From NCBI RefSeq assembly GCF_947087965.1, contig NZ_CAMUES010000007.1, positions 1 to 64,000 on the forward strand: DNA of 64,000 nucleotides, given 5' to 3'. The notes under the pieces are model-generated. The model was given only the letters and a program-made list of their open reading frames with translations. It searched no databases and had not been told where the DNA came from. Each line of letters opens with the position of its first letter. Position 1 is the first letter of the stretch. The DNA is from an uncultured Mobiluncus sp. Its GTDB lineage: Bacteria > Actinomycetota > Actinomycetes > Actinomycetales > Actinomycetaceae. The position numbers were made by a program, and so were the translations under genes. Of the stretch, positions 25,662 to 33,961 are shown piece after piece.

Positions 25662-26549
25662 TTAGTTGAGCTCGGTTTTCCTTGTGGTTTCGCTCGCGTC
25701 AGGGCGAGCGCCAATACCGAACACGTCAGGCGGGAGCGCGCCGAAAGGGTGGTCCTGTCTAAAAGCGCACAAGGGGCAGAGCTCGCCCGCAGTGGCGGGG
25801 AAACGGTTGTGGCACGAGGGACAGACTTTCGTGTTCACCGCAGTCAGGGTTCGGGTGGCACCATCGTGGATTTCCGCCCAAGTGGGGTGGTCTTGTACCG
25901 CCAGGGCTTGTGGTGGGCACAGTTTCAGGCAGGCGCCGTCGGCTTCGCAGCGCGCCAGGTCTTGGGTGAGGGCCAGCAGGTTGGCGTCCGCGGGGTCAGG
26001 CGTGAGAGACAAAGCCTGGTGTGGACACGCGGCGACACATACCCCGCAAACGCTGCACGTGCTGACCTGCAAGGTCCATGACGGCGGCGGGTCCGGCGGC
26101 GGCTCGCTCACCCCCAGCAGAGCAAAAGCCTGAGCACTACGTTCTTGCCAGTTGGCGTTCAAGTCCAGGGCGCACGTGGTGGATAGCCCCAAAAAAGACC
26201 GCCGCGACACCCCCAGCTGCGAAACCTCGACCCACTTTCCGGCAAACCTGCCCTGGTGCGGTGTCTCCCACAGGCGCAAGCGGCCAGGAAAAACTTCCTC
26301 GCCGAGCTGTAGCAGCCGACGCAAGCCACCGTCCCTCGAACACGGCACGAAAGCAATGCGCCCCACCCCTAGTGCCAGAATCTGCGCGAGTGAGCCCAAA
26401 GGCGCCTCACCCCAGCAGGCATCGTAATGCAGCGCGCATGCCCGGCGGGGAACGCGCGGCCGGGGGCTGTGGTCGCACGCCAGAATGAGGGTTTCGGGAA
26501 CTTCCCTCGCACACAGAAAGCGCAGCAGTTCACGCAGGGAGTCTTTCAT
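25662..26549 (-). CDS. Ferredoxin-like protein at the end of the dms operon
   Basis: 295 aa, predicted cytosolic electron carrier or assembly factor. Residues 1-100 resemble the small Cys-containing MvhD/heterodisulfide-reductase-associated fold (LILACDHS, RIAFVPCSRDGG). Residues 114-121 read VSRRSFLG, which looks like a Tat motif but lies mid-protein, as in NapF-like ferredoxins. Residues 160-215 hold two ferredoxin Cys groups (C165, C168, C171, C175 and C201, C207, C211), the second irregular. Residues 243-261 form a zinc-ribbon-like CPSC...CPLC pair. The ATG overlaps the TorD-gene stop by ATGA, so it is coupled to the reductase operon. Exact role unknown. Confidence 0.75.
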   Translation of the reverse strand: MKDSLRELLRFLCAREVPETLILACDHSPRPRVPRRACALHYDACWGEAPLGSLAQILALGVGRIAFVPCSRDGGLRRLLQLGEEVFPGRLRLWETPHQGRFAGKWVEVSQLGVSRRSFLGLSTTCALDLNANWQERSAQAFALLGVSEPPPDPPPSWTLQVSTCSVCGVCVAACPHQALSLTPDPADANLLALTQDLARCEADGACLKLCPPQALAVQDHPTWAEIHDGATRTLTAVNTKVCPSCHNRFPATAGELCPLCAFRQDHPFGALPPDVFGIGARPDASETTRKTELN

Positions 26550-27451
26550 CGCGTGGAGTTTTCCGAAGTGTGGTCGCCGGGGTGTCCGGGTTCACTAGGT
26601 TCGCCGGGTTTGTCGATGGTAGGAGCGGCAGTGTCCCCCGCGTCGCGAGACGCCCCCGGGACGCCCGGGTCGCCAAACTTACCCGCCGTAACACCCTTGT
26701 GACGTTGCGTAACGCCTCGGTAGAGAGCGGCGAACCCATCCACAACAGCCTGGGGTGGAATCAGACCCCGCGTCGAGAGAGCCACGCACCAAGATGCGAA
26801 AGTGGCGTAGCTCAGGGCCTCCACCCCCTGCATCCAGGCGGTTTGCGCCTGCGCCTCAGCCTCGCGCAAAGTCGCGGGAACCCAGCGCAAGGGGTGTTCG
26901 GCCGTGAAAGCCGCCACGATGTCGCGCACGCGGGTGTAATCCTCCGTCCGGTCCTGTTCCAGCGCCGCCATCATTTGCTGACAGCCCTGAGATAGAAAAG
27001 CGAACTCCAGTCCCAGGTGGTCATCCGGTTCGGTGTGCAGCCGGGGAGCCTGCAAACCCAGCCGCGAGTAATAGAGCCGGACTTGGATCGTCTCAGTATC
27101 GAAAACTAGCTGCTCCTCACCGACATGTACCGACTCGAAAGGCGAAACTCGGGCGTTGGCCGAAACCCCGTAGAGGAAATCCTGATCCATGCGAATCGTC
27201 TCATCGTCCTCGTGGCTTTCCCAAGAGCGTTGCAGCAGGTCGATGCCGCGGGTGTGGGCGGCGTGGGCGTCCGTCTGGAGGTCAGCGAGTTCGGGGAGGG
27301 GGGACGGTTCAGACCAAAAGGGCCAGTCCAACAGGTTCGTGTAGATGTCGCGGCGGGTGTCCGTGGTCGCGTGGCCCAGGTGCAGCCGGCCCAGGACCAG
27401 AAAAGACGCCGCAAAAGCATCGAGAGAGGGGGCGTCAACGCGCTGACTCAT
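26546..27451 (-). CDS. TorD/DmsD-family reductase chaperone
   Basis: Cytosolic chaperone that binds the Tat signal and assists molybdenum cofactor loading of DmsA-type enzymes. The family core is clear: FLYGVSANARVSPFESVH near residue 91 and the signature EPDDHLGLEFAFL near 141-153. At 301 aa it is longer than typical TorD (about 200-220): an N-terminal part of about 25 residues and a C-terminal tail after about 245 (TAAPTIDKPGEPSEPGHPGD) are extra. It overlaps the next gene by ATGA. ATG 27451 lies 76 bases after dmsC. Confidence 0.88.
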   Translation of the reverse strand: MSQRVDAPSLDAFAASFLVLGRLHLGHATTDTRRDIYTNLLDWPFWSEPSPLPELADLQTDAHAAHTRGIDLLQRSWESHEDDETIRMDQDFLYGVSANARVSPFESVHVGEEQLVFDTETIQVRLYYSRLGLQAPRLHTEPDDHLGLEFAFLSQGCQQMMAALEQDRTEDYTRVRDIVAAFTAEHPLRWVPATLREAEAQAQTAWMQGVEALSYATFASWCVALSTRGLIPPQAVVDGFAALYRGVTQRHKGVTAGKFGDPGVPGASRDAGDTAAPTIDKPGEPSEPGHPGDHTSENSTR

Positions 27452-27527
27452 GGGTATCTTCCTTCTGTCGTAAAGCGTGGCTCCCGGTTATGCGCCGGGA
27501 GCCACCGAGTTGTCTCTAGGACCCCGG

Positions 27528-28514
27528 TTAGGGGGCGATAACATTTTGCACTGTATTCAAGCCTACATGCCACAGGCCTTCGTAGTGGACGGCTCGGCCC
27601 ATGAGCTCGCTGATGAACGCCAGCAACAACGAACCGCACAACAACACGGTCAAGTCGGTCGTGGGCTGCGAATGCAAGCGAATTTGGGTGAACGCAAACA
27701 CGCCTGCGCCAACGACCGCTATACCCAACAGAATCAGACGGCAGGTCAGGAAACCACCCGAGATGACGTCAGCTACGTGAGCCGCCGCCCCGCCCTGCTG
27801 ATGCAGACCCAACAGGTAAGCCGGGTAGGTAATCATGATGACAACACCGCTGGCCGCTCCCACGATGGTGAGGATTTGCATAGCGGAATGCACCAGCGAC
27901 TTCAGGTCGTCATCAATCTGGCCCACCGCGAGATGCGAACGCCATCCCTTTGCTTCGGGAGCGGCTTCGGACGCGGACAGCGCCTTTTTCCACACCAGCA
28001 ACAGGCTCAGTGCCACCGCGAGCGGACCGGTCAACAGAGCCGAAGCAAAGAAGAACACGGGGACCGCGGGGGTGTGCCACGCGGGAATCGTCCTCAGTGA
28101 GCAGTACACTCCGCTCATCGAGACCAGCAGAGCCAGCCCGCTCAAGGCGGTGAGGACCGCCAGCACATCGCGGACAGTACGGCCCAACCACTTATTCCAC
28201 TGGCACGCCGCAAAGACGAAGCCGAAACCGCCGAACAGCACCCCGCTTAACAGTTCGCGGCTGAGCCAGGAGGAGCCGACGTGCAACAGCGTAAACGGCG
28301 CATGGAACGGGTCATTCAGGTGGAAAAATGCCGCAAAGAACCCGAGAACCAGCAGCGGTCCGACCGCGAACAAGGATGTGTCAGTCACCCGGTCAATGGA
28401 TTCACCAGGCAGTTTGCGTAGCCGTCCAAGCAACTGGACAAAGCCCAGAGCCCAAAAAGCCCCAATCGCCATCTGGGCGATGACGGTAAACAGAATCATA
28501 GGGAGTTCTTCCAT
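27528..28514 (-). CDS. dmsC: DMSO reductase membrane anchor subunit
   Basis: Integral membrane subunit that oxidises menaquinol and passes electrons to DmsB. 328 aa with eight hydrophobic segments and the C-terminal family feature SELMGRAVHYEG. ATG 28514 follows GGAGAT that lies inside the end of dmsB, two bases after its stop, so expression is coupled. The longer upstream reading overlaps dmsB and is rejected. Confidence 0.9.
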   Translation of the reverse strand: MEELPMILFTVIAQMAIGAFWALGFVQLLGRLRKLPGESIDRVTDTSLFAVGPLLVLGFFAAFFHLNDPFHAPFTLLHVGSSWLSRELLSGVLFGGFGFVFAACQWNKWLGRTVRDVLAVLTALSGLALLVSMSGVYCSLRTIPAWHTPAVPVFFFASALLTGPLAVALSLLLVWKKALSASEAAPEAKGWRSHLAVGQIDDDLKSLVHSAMQILTIVGAASGVVIMITYPAYLLGLHQQGGAAAHVADVISGGFLTCRLILLGIAVVGAGVFAFTQIRLHSQPTTDLTVLLCGSLLLAFISELMGRAVHYEGLWHVGLNTVQNVIAP

Positions 28515-28516
28515 TT

Positions 28517-29155
28517 TCAGATCTCCTTCGGGTTGGTGATTTCGCCGGTGGCTTGGTCCCACGGTTCCGCGTCCCGGTGTGCTTCGATGACCAGGTGCGG
28601 TTCCGTCAAGGACGGGTCGGGCAGGGGGGCGATACCGTTGAGGTTGCCGTGTTTCTTACGGAGTTCCTCGATGGGTCCCCATTCCAAAGCGCGCGAGGGG
28701 CAGGCCGCCACACAAGCCGGGTCTTTGCCCTCCGAACGGTAGTCGTAACACAGGTCGCACTTCGACATGTGTCCGGTCTCCGGGTTGAGCTGGGGCGCGC
28801 CGTAGGGGCAAGCCCACTGGCAGTAGCGGCAGCCCACGCACTTCGATTCGTCCACGTACACAGTGCCGTCCTCGCGACGGCTCATCGCGGTGGTGGGGCA
28901 AACCTCCATGCAGACCGGGTATTCGCAGTGGTTGCAAGAGATGGAAACGTAGTAGGCAAACACTTTCGGTTGGAAGGTGTTGCCTTGGACTTTCCAGGTC
29001 CCGCCGGAGTATTCCGCGACTTTGCGCCAGTGCACGCCCAACGGTAGGTCGTGTTTGTCGATACAGGCAATCTGGCAGGCTTTGCAGCCGTTGCAGCGGG
29101 TCTGATTGAAATAGAACCCGTACTTGGCGCCAGCTTTGGTGAAGTTTTCAGCCAT
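28517..29155 (-). CDS. dmsB: DMSO reductase iron-sulfur subunit
   Basis: Electron-transfer subunit with four [4Fe-4S] clusters. Four Cys groups: CNGCKACQIAC, CNHCEYPVCMEVC, CVGCRYCQWACPYG, and CDLCYDYRSEGKDPACVAAC, in standard order; 212 aa. AGGAGG overlaps the dmsA stop codon and lies at good distance from the ATG. Confidence 0.95.
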   Translation of the reverse strand: MAENFTKAGAKYGFYFNQTRCNGCKACQIACIDKHDLPLGVHWRKVAEYSGGTWKVQGNTFQPKVFAYYVSISCNHCEYPVCMEVCPTTAMSRREDGTVYVDESKCVGCRYCQWACPYGAPQLNPETGHMSKCDLCYDYRSEGKDPACVAACPSRALEWGPIEELRKKHGNLNGIAPLPDPSLTEPHLVIEAHRDAEPWDQATGEITNPKEI

Positions 29156-29166
29156 GATGTGTCCTC

Positions 29167-31710
29167 CTAAGCCTTTTCAATTTCCACGGTGATGGTATGT
29201 ACCGCGTTGCCGTGCGCCAGGGGCGAGGGGTGCAGCGAGGACAAAGTGTTGGTGTTTCCGCCGATGTCCACCGGAATATCCTGGTTGGCTCCAGCCGGGG
29301 GTTTCACCTCGGAGGCGTCGACCGGGTGATACCACGCGCCCTGAGGCAGGGAAACGACTCCGGGAGCAATGCGGGGAGTGACTTTCGCTTCAATCCTCAC
29401 GGTACCGCGGTCGTTGTAGGCAAACACTAGGTCGCCGTTCTTAATCCCGCGAGCCTTGGCATCAATCGGGTTAATCCAGATGGTTTGCAGGTGAGCCTCG
29501 CGCAGCCAATCCACGTTTCCATACGTTGAGTGCGTCCGGCCTTTGAAGTGATGGCCGATACATTGCAGTGGATACTTGCCGGTCATGGCGGCTGCCGGGC
29601 CGTCCCAAGTCTCTACGTATTCGGGCAGCGGTACCAGCCGGTCGCCCTCGGCCTTTTCCCGGAAATCGTCGAAAGTCCACTTGGTAGCCATCTGTTCGAT
29701 GCGCTGGGAATAGATTTCAATCTTTCCGCTGGGGGTGGGCAGGGGGTTGGCCTGCGGGTCTGTACGGAAGTCTTCCATCGACACGACCGGCCCCTCGTAG
29801 CGACGGTAGATGCCCATCTTTTTCCATTCCTCGTAGGTGGGCAGTTCGGGGTCGTCCTCACGAGCGGTGTCAATCGCCTCTTTCAGCCAATCTTCGCGGG
29901 TCTTGCCTTCGGTAAACTCGTCCTTTACGCCCAGGCGGTCCGCCAGCTCGGTGCAAATCGTGTAAACGTCCTTGCACTGATACAGAGGTTTGATGGCCTG
30001 GGAGGAAACAATCCCATAAGCCATCGGCGCACCGTTTTCCCCGGCGTGATAGTCGCATTCCTCAGCGGCAGAAGTGCCGGGCAGGACGTAATCGGCGTAA
30101 CGGCAGGACACCGTCATCTGAATGTCGCAATCGACGATGAGTTCGCACTTGGATTCGTCTTGGAGGATTTTCACGGAAGCGGCGTTTTCCCCAGTCTGGT
30201 TGACCAGCGAGTTCCCACCGTATTGCCACACCATTTTAATGGGGACTTCCAGTTTCGTGTTGGTGGGGTTGCCGTTGTCATCGACCGGGACTTTAAAGTT
30301 ACGTACTCCCAATTCGGGTTTTTCCATTACACCCGAGTTGAACGTGTCCATATTTTCGCCGTGCTCAATGGCGTCCAGCCACGAGAACACCGAGATAATC
30401 TTCATCGACGGGTTCGGTTTCGAGGTGGTCAGGTTCTTGCCGACCCCGAGTGCGGGTGAGGATTCCCGGGCGCCGTTACCACCACCGGGGATACCCACGT
30501 TGCCGGTCACGCAGGCCAGCAGGAAGATAGCGCGCGAGGCGTTCTCCCCGTTTGCGTGGCGTTGCGGGCCCCAGCCTTGGGTAATCGCGCAGGGTTTCGC
30601 GGTGGCAATCTCACGAGCCAGCTGGCGGATGGTTTGCTCCGGCACGCCGGTTATGGCTGAGGCCCACTGGGGGGTTTTCTCGATGCCGTCCTTCTTGCCC
30701 TCGATGTAGGCGCGGTAGGAAGCGTTCGCGGGAGCGCCGGGCGGCATGTGGGCTTCGTCGAAGCCCACACAATAGGTGTCCAGGAAGGCTTGGTCGTGCA
30801 GGTTTTCCTGGAGCATGACGTGAATCATGCCCGCAATGAGAGCCGCGTCCGTCCCCGGACGCAACGCCACCCACTCGTCCGCTAAGTCAACGGCAGTTTC
30901 GGAATAGCGCGGGTCAATAATGATGGTGCGCACCCCGGAGGCCTTTTTTGTCTCCAGCGTGGTGAAAGTCAGTCCGCCCCCGCTCATGCGGGTTTCCAGC
31001 GGGTTGTTGCCGAACATGACCTGCAGCTTCGAACGGGCCGCGTCATCCAGCGAGTTCGATCCAAACCAAGTCCCGTAAAAGTATGGGTAGGCGGTAGTGA
31101 TTTCCGTGGTGGAGTAATCGGAGTAGTGATCCAGGTAGCCGCCCCAGCAGTTCATCAGGCGGGCAAAAGCGGAGACGTCCGGGGGCCACGAGGTCGACAC
31201 GATAGATCCGAGGGTGCCGGTACCGTAGTTGATGTAAAAGGCTTCGTTACCGTATTTGGACTTGAGTTCCTTCATCTTCTGGGCGATTTCGTCCAGGGCT
31301 TGTTCCCAGCTGATTTCAACCCATTCGCCGGCGCCGCGTTTCGTGCCTGGCTTGCGCTTTAGCGGCTTCTTTAGCCGGTCAGGATTGTAAATCCGGTGCC
31401 GAATGGAGCGACCGCGGACGCAGGCGCGCACGGATTGCGAGCCGAGTTCGTTGGTGCCGGTGTCGTCAGGCAGAACCCGCACGACCCGACCGTTCTTGAC
31501 CTGCAGTTGCAACGGGCAGCGCGAACCACAGTTCACGGTACAAGCCGACCACACCAGCTTGGTGTCGTCAGGTGCGGCGGCGTTGGCTGCCAAAGAGCCT
31601 GGCAGCGAGCCTTCCATGCTCAGCAAGGTTGCGGTTCCAGCAGCCACACCGGACCATTGTAAAAATGACCGCCGGGAAATGCCCGAGGTCTTTTCGCTCT
31701 GTTGTGCCAT
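29167..31710 (-). CDS. dmsA: DMSO reductase catalytic subunit, Tat-exported
   Basis: Molybdenum (bis-MGD) oxidoreductase of the DMSO reductase family; reduces DMSO, TMAO or a related S/N-oxide as terminal acceptor. Tat signal with SRRSFLQW at residues 12-19, then an [4Fe-4S] set C57, C61, C65, C97. HYSDYSTTEI (196-205) aligns with the segment that carries the Mo-serine ligand, and NNPLETRMSGGG follows. 847 aa, full length. ATG 31710 with AGAGGAA upstream is chosen over the longer frame because the Tat signal then starts correctly. Substrate is inferred from family, not shown. Confidence 0.92.
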   Translation of the reverse strand: MAQQSEKTSGISRRSFLQWSGVAAGTATLLSMEGSLPGSLAANAAAPDDTKLVWSACTVNCGSRCPLQLQVKNGRVVRVLPDDTGTNELGSQSVRACVRGRSIRHRIYNPDRLKKPLKRKPGTKRGAGEWVEISWEQALDEIAQKMKELKSKYGNEAFYINYGTGTLGSIVSTSWPPDVSAFARLMNCWGGYLDHYSDYSTTEITTAYPYFYGTWFGSNSLDDAARSKLQVMFGNNPLETRMSGGGLTFTTLETKKASGVRTIIIDPRYSETAVDLADEWVALRPGTDAALIAGMIHVMLQENLHDQAFLDTYCVGFDEAHMPPGAPANASYRAYIEGKKDGIEKTPQWASAITGVPEQTIRQLAREIATAKPCAITQGWGPQRHANGENASRAIFLLACVTGNVGIPGGGNGARESSPALGVGKNLTTSKPNPSMKIISVFSWLDAIEHGENMDTFNSGVMEKPELGVRNFKVPVDDNGNPTNTKLEVPIKMVWQYGGNSLVNQTGENAASVKILQDESKCELIVDCDIQMTVSCRYADYVLPGTSAAEECDYHAGENGAPMAYGIVSSQAIKPLYQCKDVYTICTELADRLGVKDEFTEGKTREDWLKEAIDTAREDDPELPTYEEWKKMGIYRRYEGPVVSMEDFRTDPQANPLPTPSGKIEIYSQRIEQMATKWTFDDFREKAEGDRLVPLPEYVETWDGPAAAMTGKYPLQCIGHHFKGRTHSTYGNVDWLREAHLQTIWINPIDAKARGIKNGDLVFAYNDRGTVRIEAKVTPRIAPGVVSLPQGAWYHPVDASEVKPPAGANQDIPVDIGGNTNTLSSLHPSPLAHGNAVHTITVEIEKA

Positions 31711-31756
31711 AAGTGTTCCTCTTCCGCAGTTGAAATGAAGCCGCTTTGCTTCTGGA

Positions 31757-31790
31757 ATTATATTACACACTATTGGACATGTGTTCAATA
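31757..31790 (-). promoter_or_regulatory. dms promoter with TetR-type operator
   Basis: On the minus strand TATAAT (31757-31762) is an exact -10, about 46 bases before dmsA. A 20-bp inverted repeat, TATTGGACAT-GTGTTCAATA (31771-31790), 8 of 10 positions symmetric, covers the place of the -35. It lies between the divergent reductase and TetR-type genes, so the regulator probably represses dms from here. Confidence 0.65.
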
Positions 31791-31839
31791 AGATGTTGCG
31801 TAATTCTTTTTAATGTTTCGGCTTGCCCGCGGGTTGTGC

Positions 31840-31845
31840 CACAAT
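31840..31845 (+). promoter_or_regulatory. Likely -10 box of the TetR-type gene
   Basis: CACAAT followed by 6 bases and the GTG at 31852, matching the leaderless spacing seen throughout the window. Confidence 0.35.
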
Positions 31846-31851
31846 AAATTT

Positions 31852-32550
31852 GTGGCAAGAAACGAGCCTTTGAGTTTTCCGACCGGCAAAGTTGTGATGG
31901 ATCCGCGCTATGCCCGCGCGCGTGTCAACCTCAACGAGGCCATTTTGCGGCTGTGCGCCACCCGGGCTCCCGAGGACGTGTCAGTGTCGGAACTGACAAA
32001 AGCAGCGGGTGTGTCCCGGGGCACGTTTTATGCCCACGCCTCCAGTCCTGCCGAACTGTTGGCCAAATGTTTGCTGACGGAAATTCACGAATTCTTCCCT
32101 GCGATTGGCCAGTTACTCAGCGACAGCCGGGAAAACTACCTGCTGCGCTGGCGCCAGATTTATATCGAACTGTTGGAACACATCGCCAGTCACGCCGAAG
32201 TCTATGAGCATATTTTCCTTGAGGTGCCTTCATCGGGGACGCGCGGCTATTTCAGTGATTACTTTCACCAATATCTGCGGCGCTACGTTCAGGATTACGT
32301 GACCTATTCCGGGGACGATAACGGTGACCTGTGGGTTTCCATGGCCGCCGAACAGCAGGTGCAAAACACGTTTGTAATTATTCGTTCCTGGCTGCAAGAC
32401 GGTATGAAAACCAGCCCGGAAGTCGCCATTAACACGTTCATGAGTCTGGCGGCACCTTGGCAGTTCACCAAGTTCGACCAGCCCGGCTCCACTCTGAACC
32501 GTCGCCGCCACGCCATCGAACAGCTCCTGGTGCGCACCCCGCGCCCCTAG
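31852..32550 (+). CDS. TetR-family transcriptional regulator, divergent from dms
   Basis: One-component DNA-binding regulator. The N-terminal helix-turn-helix is clear: SVSELTKAAGVSRGTFYAHA, about residues 45-65, followed by an all-helical ligand domain. 232 aa. Start GTG 31852 is favoured over ATG 31897 or the upstream ATG 31813 because of the box six bases upstream, but remains uncertain. Divergent arrangement and a shared inverted repeat make it the probable regulator of dmsABC; its ligand is unknown. Confidence 0.85.
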   Translation: MARNEPLSFPTGKVVMDPRYARARVNLNEAILRLCATRAPEDVSVSELTKAAGVSRGTFYAHASSPAELLAKCLLTEIHEFFPAIGQLLSDSRENYLLRWRQIYIELLEHIASHAEVYEHIFLEVPSSGTRGYFSDYFHQYLRRYVQDYVTYSGDDNGDLWVSMAAEQQVQNTFVIIRSWLQDGMKTSPEVAINTFMSLAAPWQFTKFDQPGSTLNRRRHAIEQLLVRTPRP

Positions 32551-32591
32551 GGTGCTGGTGAGTTTTCGCGGGATCAAGGGAAGTCGTAGAT

Positions 32592-32620
32592 TTGGCTCCA
32601 GGCGGCCAATGTGCTAGTCT
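32592..32620 (+). promoter_or_regulatory. Promoter of rplJ-rplL
   Basis: TTGGCT (32592-32597), 17-base spacer, TAGTCT (32615-32620). Confidence 0.65.
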
Positions 32621-32625
32621 GTACG

Positions 32626-32837
32626 AGCCTAAGACCGCCGGTCCAAATGGATAATTCAGCGATAGCTGAGCCTGCGCAGGAAACGATAAGCGAATCACGA
32701 ACGGTACCCACCGACCTTGTGCAGGGACAAAACCCCTGAGAGGGCGGAAACCGTAACTGTACGCCCCGGATCTTGCGCCCGGGGCTTTTCTATTGCCCAA
32801 AACTCCGTGACGCCGGCTAAAAACGGAAGGAGGGCTC
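32626..32837 (+). promoter_or_regulatory. rplJ leader RNA with attenuator-like hairpin
   Basis: About 210 bases of mRNA leader upstream of rplJ. In bacteria the L10-L12 complex binds such a leader to control its own synthesis. The leader is hairpin-rich and ends with GCCCCGG (32763-32769) pairing with CCGGGGC (32779-32785) followed by TTTTCT, which reads as an intrinsic terminator or attenuator 50 bases before rplJ. Confidence 0.6.
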
Positions 32838-33359
32838 ATGGCAAGGCCTGATAAAGTCACAGATGTGCAGTCTCTCGCGGCATCCGCGAAGGACTCCGCC
32901 GCTGTCATTTTGACCGAATACCGTGGTCTGACCGTAAAGCAGATGAAAGAGCTGCGTACCTCGCTTGGGGTAGGAGTACGTTACTCCGTAGCGAAGAACA
33001 AGCTCGCGAAACTGGCTATGAAGGAAGCGGGGTTGGAAGGTCTCGACGAATATCTCGTGGGGCCGACCGCTATCGCTTTCGTCCCGGCCGATGGTGATGT
33101 TGTTAGCGTCGCCAAGGCTCTGGATACCTTTGCGAAGGATAACAAGGCGCTGGTTCTAAAGGCTGGCATCATGGACGGGGAAATCCTCGATACTGACGCC
33201 GTTAAGAAACTCGCTTCCCTGGAATCCCGCGAAGTTTTGCTGGCGAAGTCCGCTGGATTGCTCAAGGCGCTGCAAACTCGCGCTGCCGGGCTGTTCCAGG
33301 CTTCGGCCTCCAAGACGGTTCGCACCATCGACGCCTACCGCGAAAAACTCGCGGCCTAA
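32838..33359 (+). CDS. rplJ: 50S ribosomal protein L10
   Basis: Stalk base that anchors L7/L12 dimers on the 50S subunit. 173 aa; conserved VILTEYRGLTVKQMKELR near residue 26 and VGPTAIAF near 74. ATG with AAGGAGGG upstream (32827-32834). Followed by rplL. Confidence 0.97.
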   Translation: MARPDKVTDVQSLAASAKDSAAVILTEYRGLTVKQMKELRTSLGVGVRYSVAKNKLAKLAMKEAGLEGLDEYLVGPTAIAFVPADGDVVSVAKALDTFAKDNKALVLKAGIMDGEILDTDAVKKLASLESREVLLAKSAGLLKALQTRAAGLFQASASKTVRTIDAYREKLAA

Positions 33360-33464
33360 GGCGCTTTACTTTAGACCTAGATTCAAAGAGAAATGCGCTC
33401 GCCCTAGCGAGCAACGCCCGGTGTACAGGAACCACCAGGCGGATAAACCGAAAGGATGCCTAAA

Positions 33465-33854
33465 ATGGCGAAAATGACTGTTGATGAACTGATCGACGTG
33501 TTCAAGGATATGACCCTGATTGAGATCTCTGACTTCGTTAAGAAGTTCGAGGAGGTCTTTGACGTGACCGCCGCTGCTCCGGCTGCGGTGGCCGTGGCGG
33601 CCGCTCCGGCTGCTGGTGGCGAAGCTGCTGGTGGCGAGGAAAAGACCGAGTTTGACGTAGTGCTCGAGAGCGCTGGCTCCTCCAAGGTGCCGGTTATCAA
33701 GGTCGTCAAGACTCTGACCGGCCTGGGCTTGAAGGAAGCCAAGGACCTGGTTGATGGCGCTCCCAAGGCCATCCTCGAAGGTGCCAAGAAGGAAGACGCT
33801 GAGAAGGCCAAGGCTGACCTCGAAGAGGTCGGCGCTACCGTTACCCTGAAGTAG
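33465..33854 (+). CDS. rplL: 50S ribosomal protein L7/L12
   Basis: Flexible stalk protein that recruits translation factors. N-terminal dimer domain, Ala-rich hinge (about residues 39-60), and C-terminal domain ending EEVGATVTLK; 129 aa. ATG 33465 is chosen because AAAGGA (33451-33456) is about 8 bases upstream; the in-frame ATG at 33456 would touch that site. Confidence 0.97.
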   Translation: MAKMTVDELIDVFKDMTLIEISDFVKKFEEVFDVTAAAPAAVAVAAAPAAGGEAAGGEEKTEFDVVLESAGSSKVPVIKVVKTLTGLGLKEAKDLVDGAPKAILEGAKKEDAEKAKADLEEVGATVTLK

Positions 33855-33858
33855 CAAC

Positions 33859-33939
33859 GCTTTCGGGGTGCGTTGCGCTCCGAAAGCCGTTCACAGGCTT
33901 AAATCCGTTGGGCACTGCAGATATCTGCAGTGCCCAACG
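33859..33939. terminator. Double hairpin terminator between rplL and brnQ
   Basis: First hairpin: GCTTTCGG (33859-33866) with CCGAAAGC (33880-33887). Second: a perfect 34-bp palindrome at 33906-33939 with no unpaired loop base, nested in a further 8-bp pair (AAATCCGT 33901-33908 with ACGGATTT 33947-33954). Convergent position suggests bidirectional termination. Confidence 0.75.
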
Positions 33940-33961
33940 TGTATTTACGGATTTGCGACCG

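Noticed and set aside
26186..26206. Twin-arginine signal peptide in the ferredoxin-like protein of the dms operon
   Set aside because: SRRSFLG lies at residue 115, not at the N-terminus, and no hydrophobic signal core follows. The upstream region reads as a folded domain coupled by ATGA to the chaperone gene.
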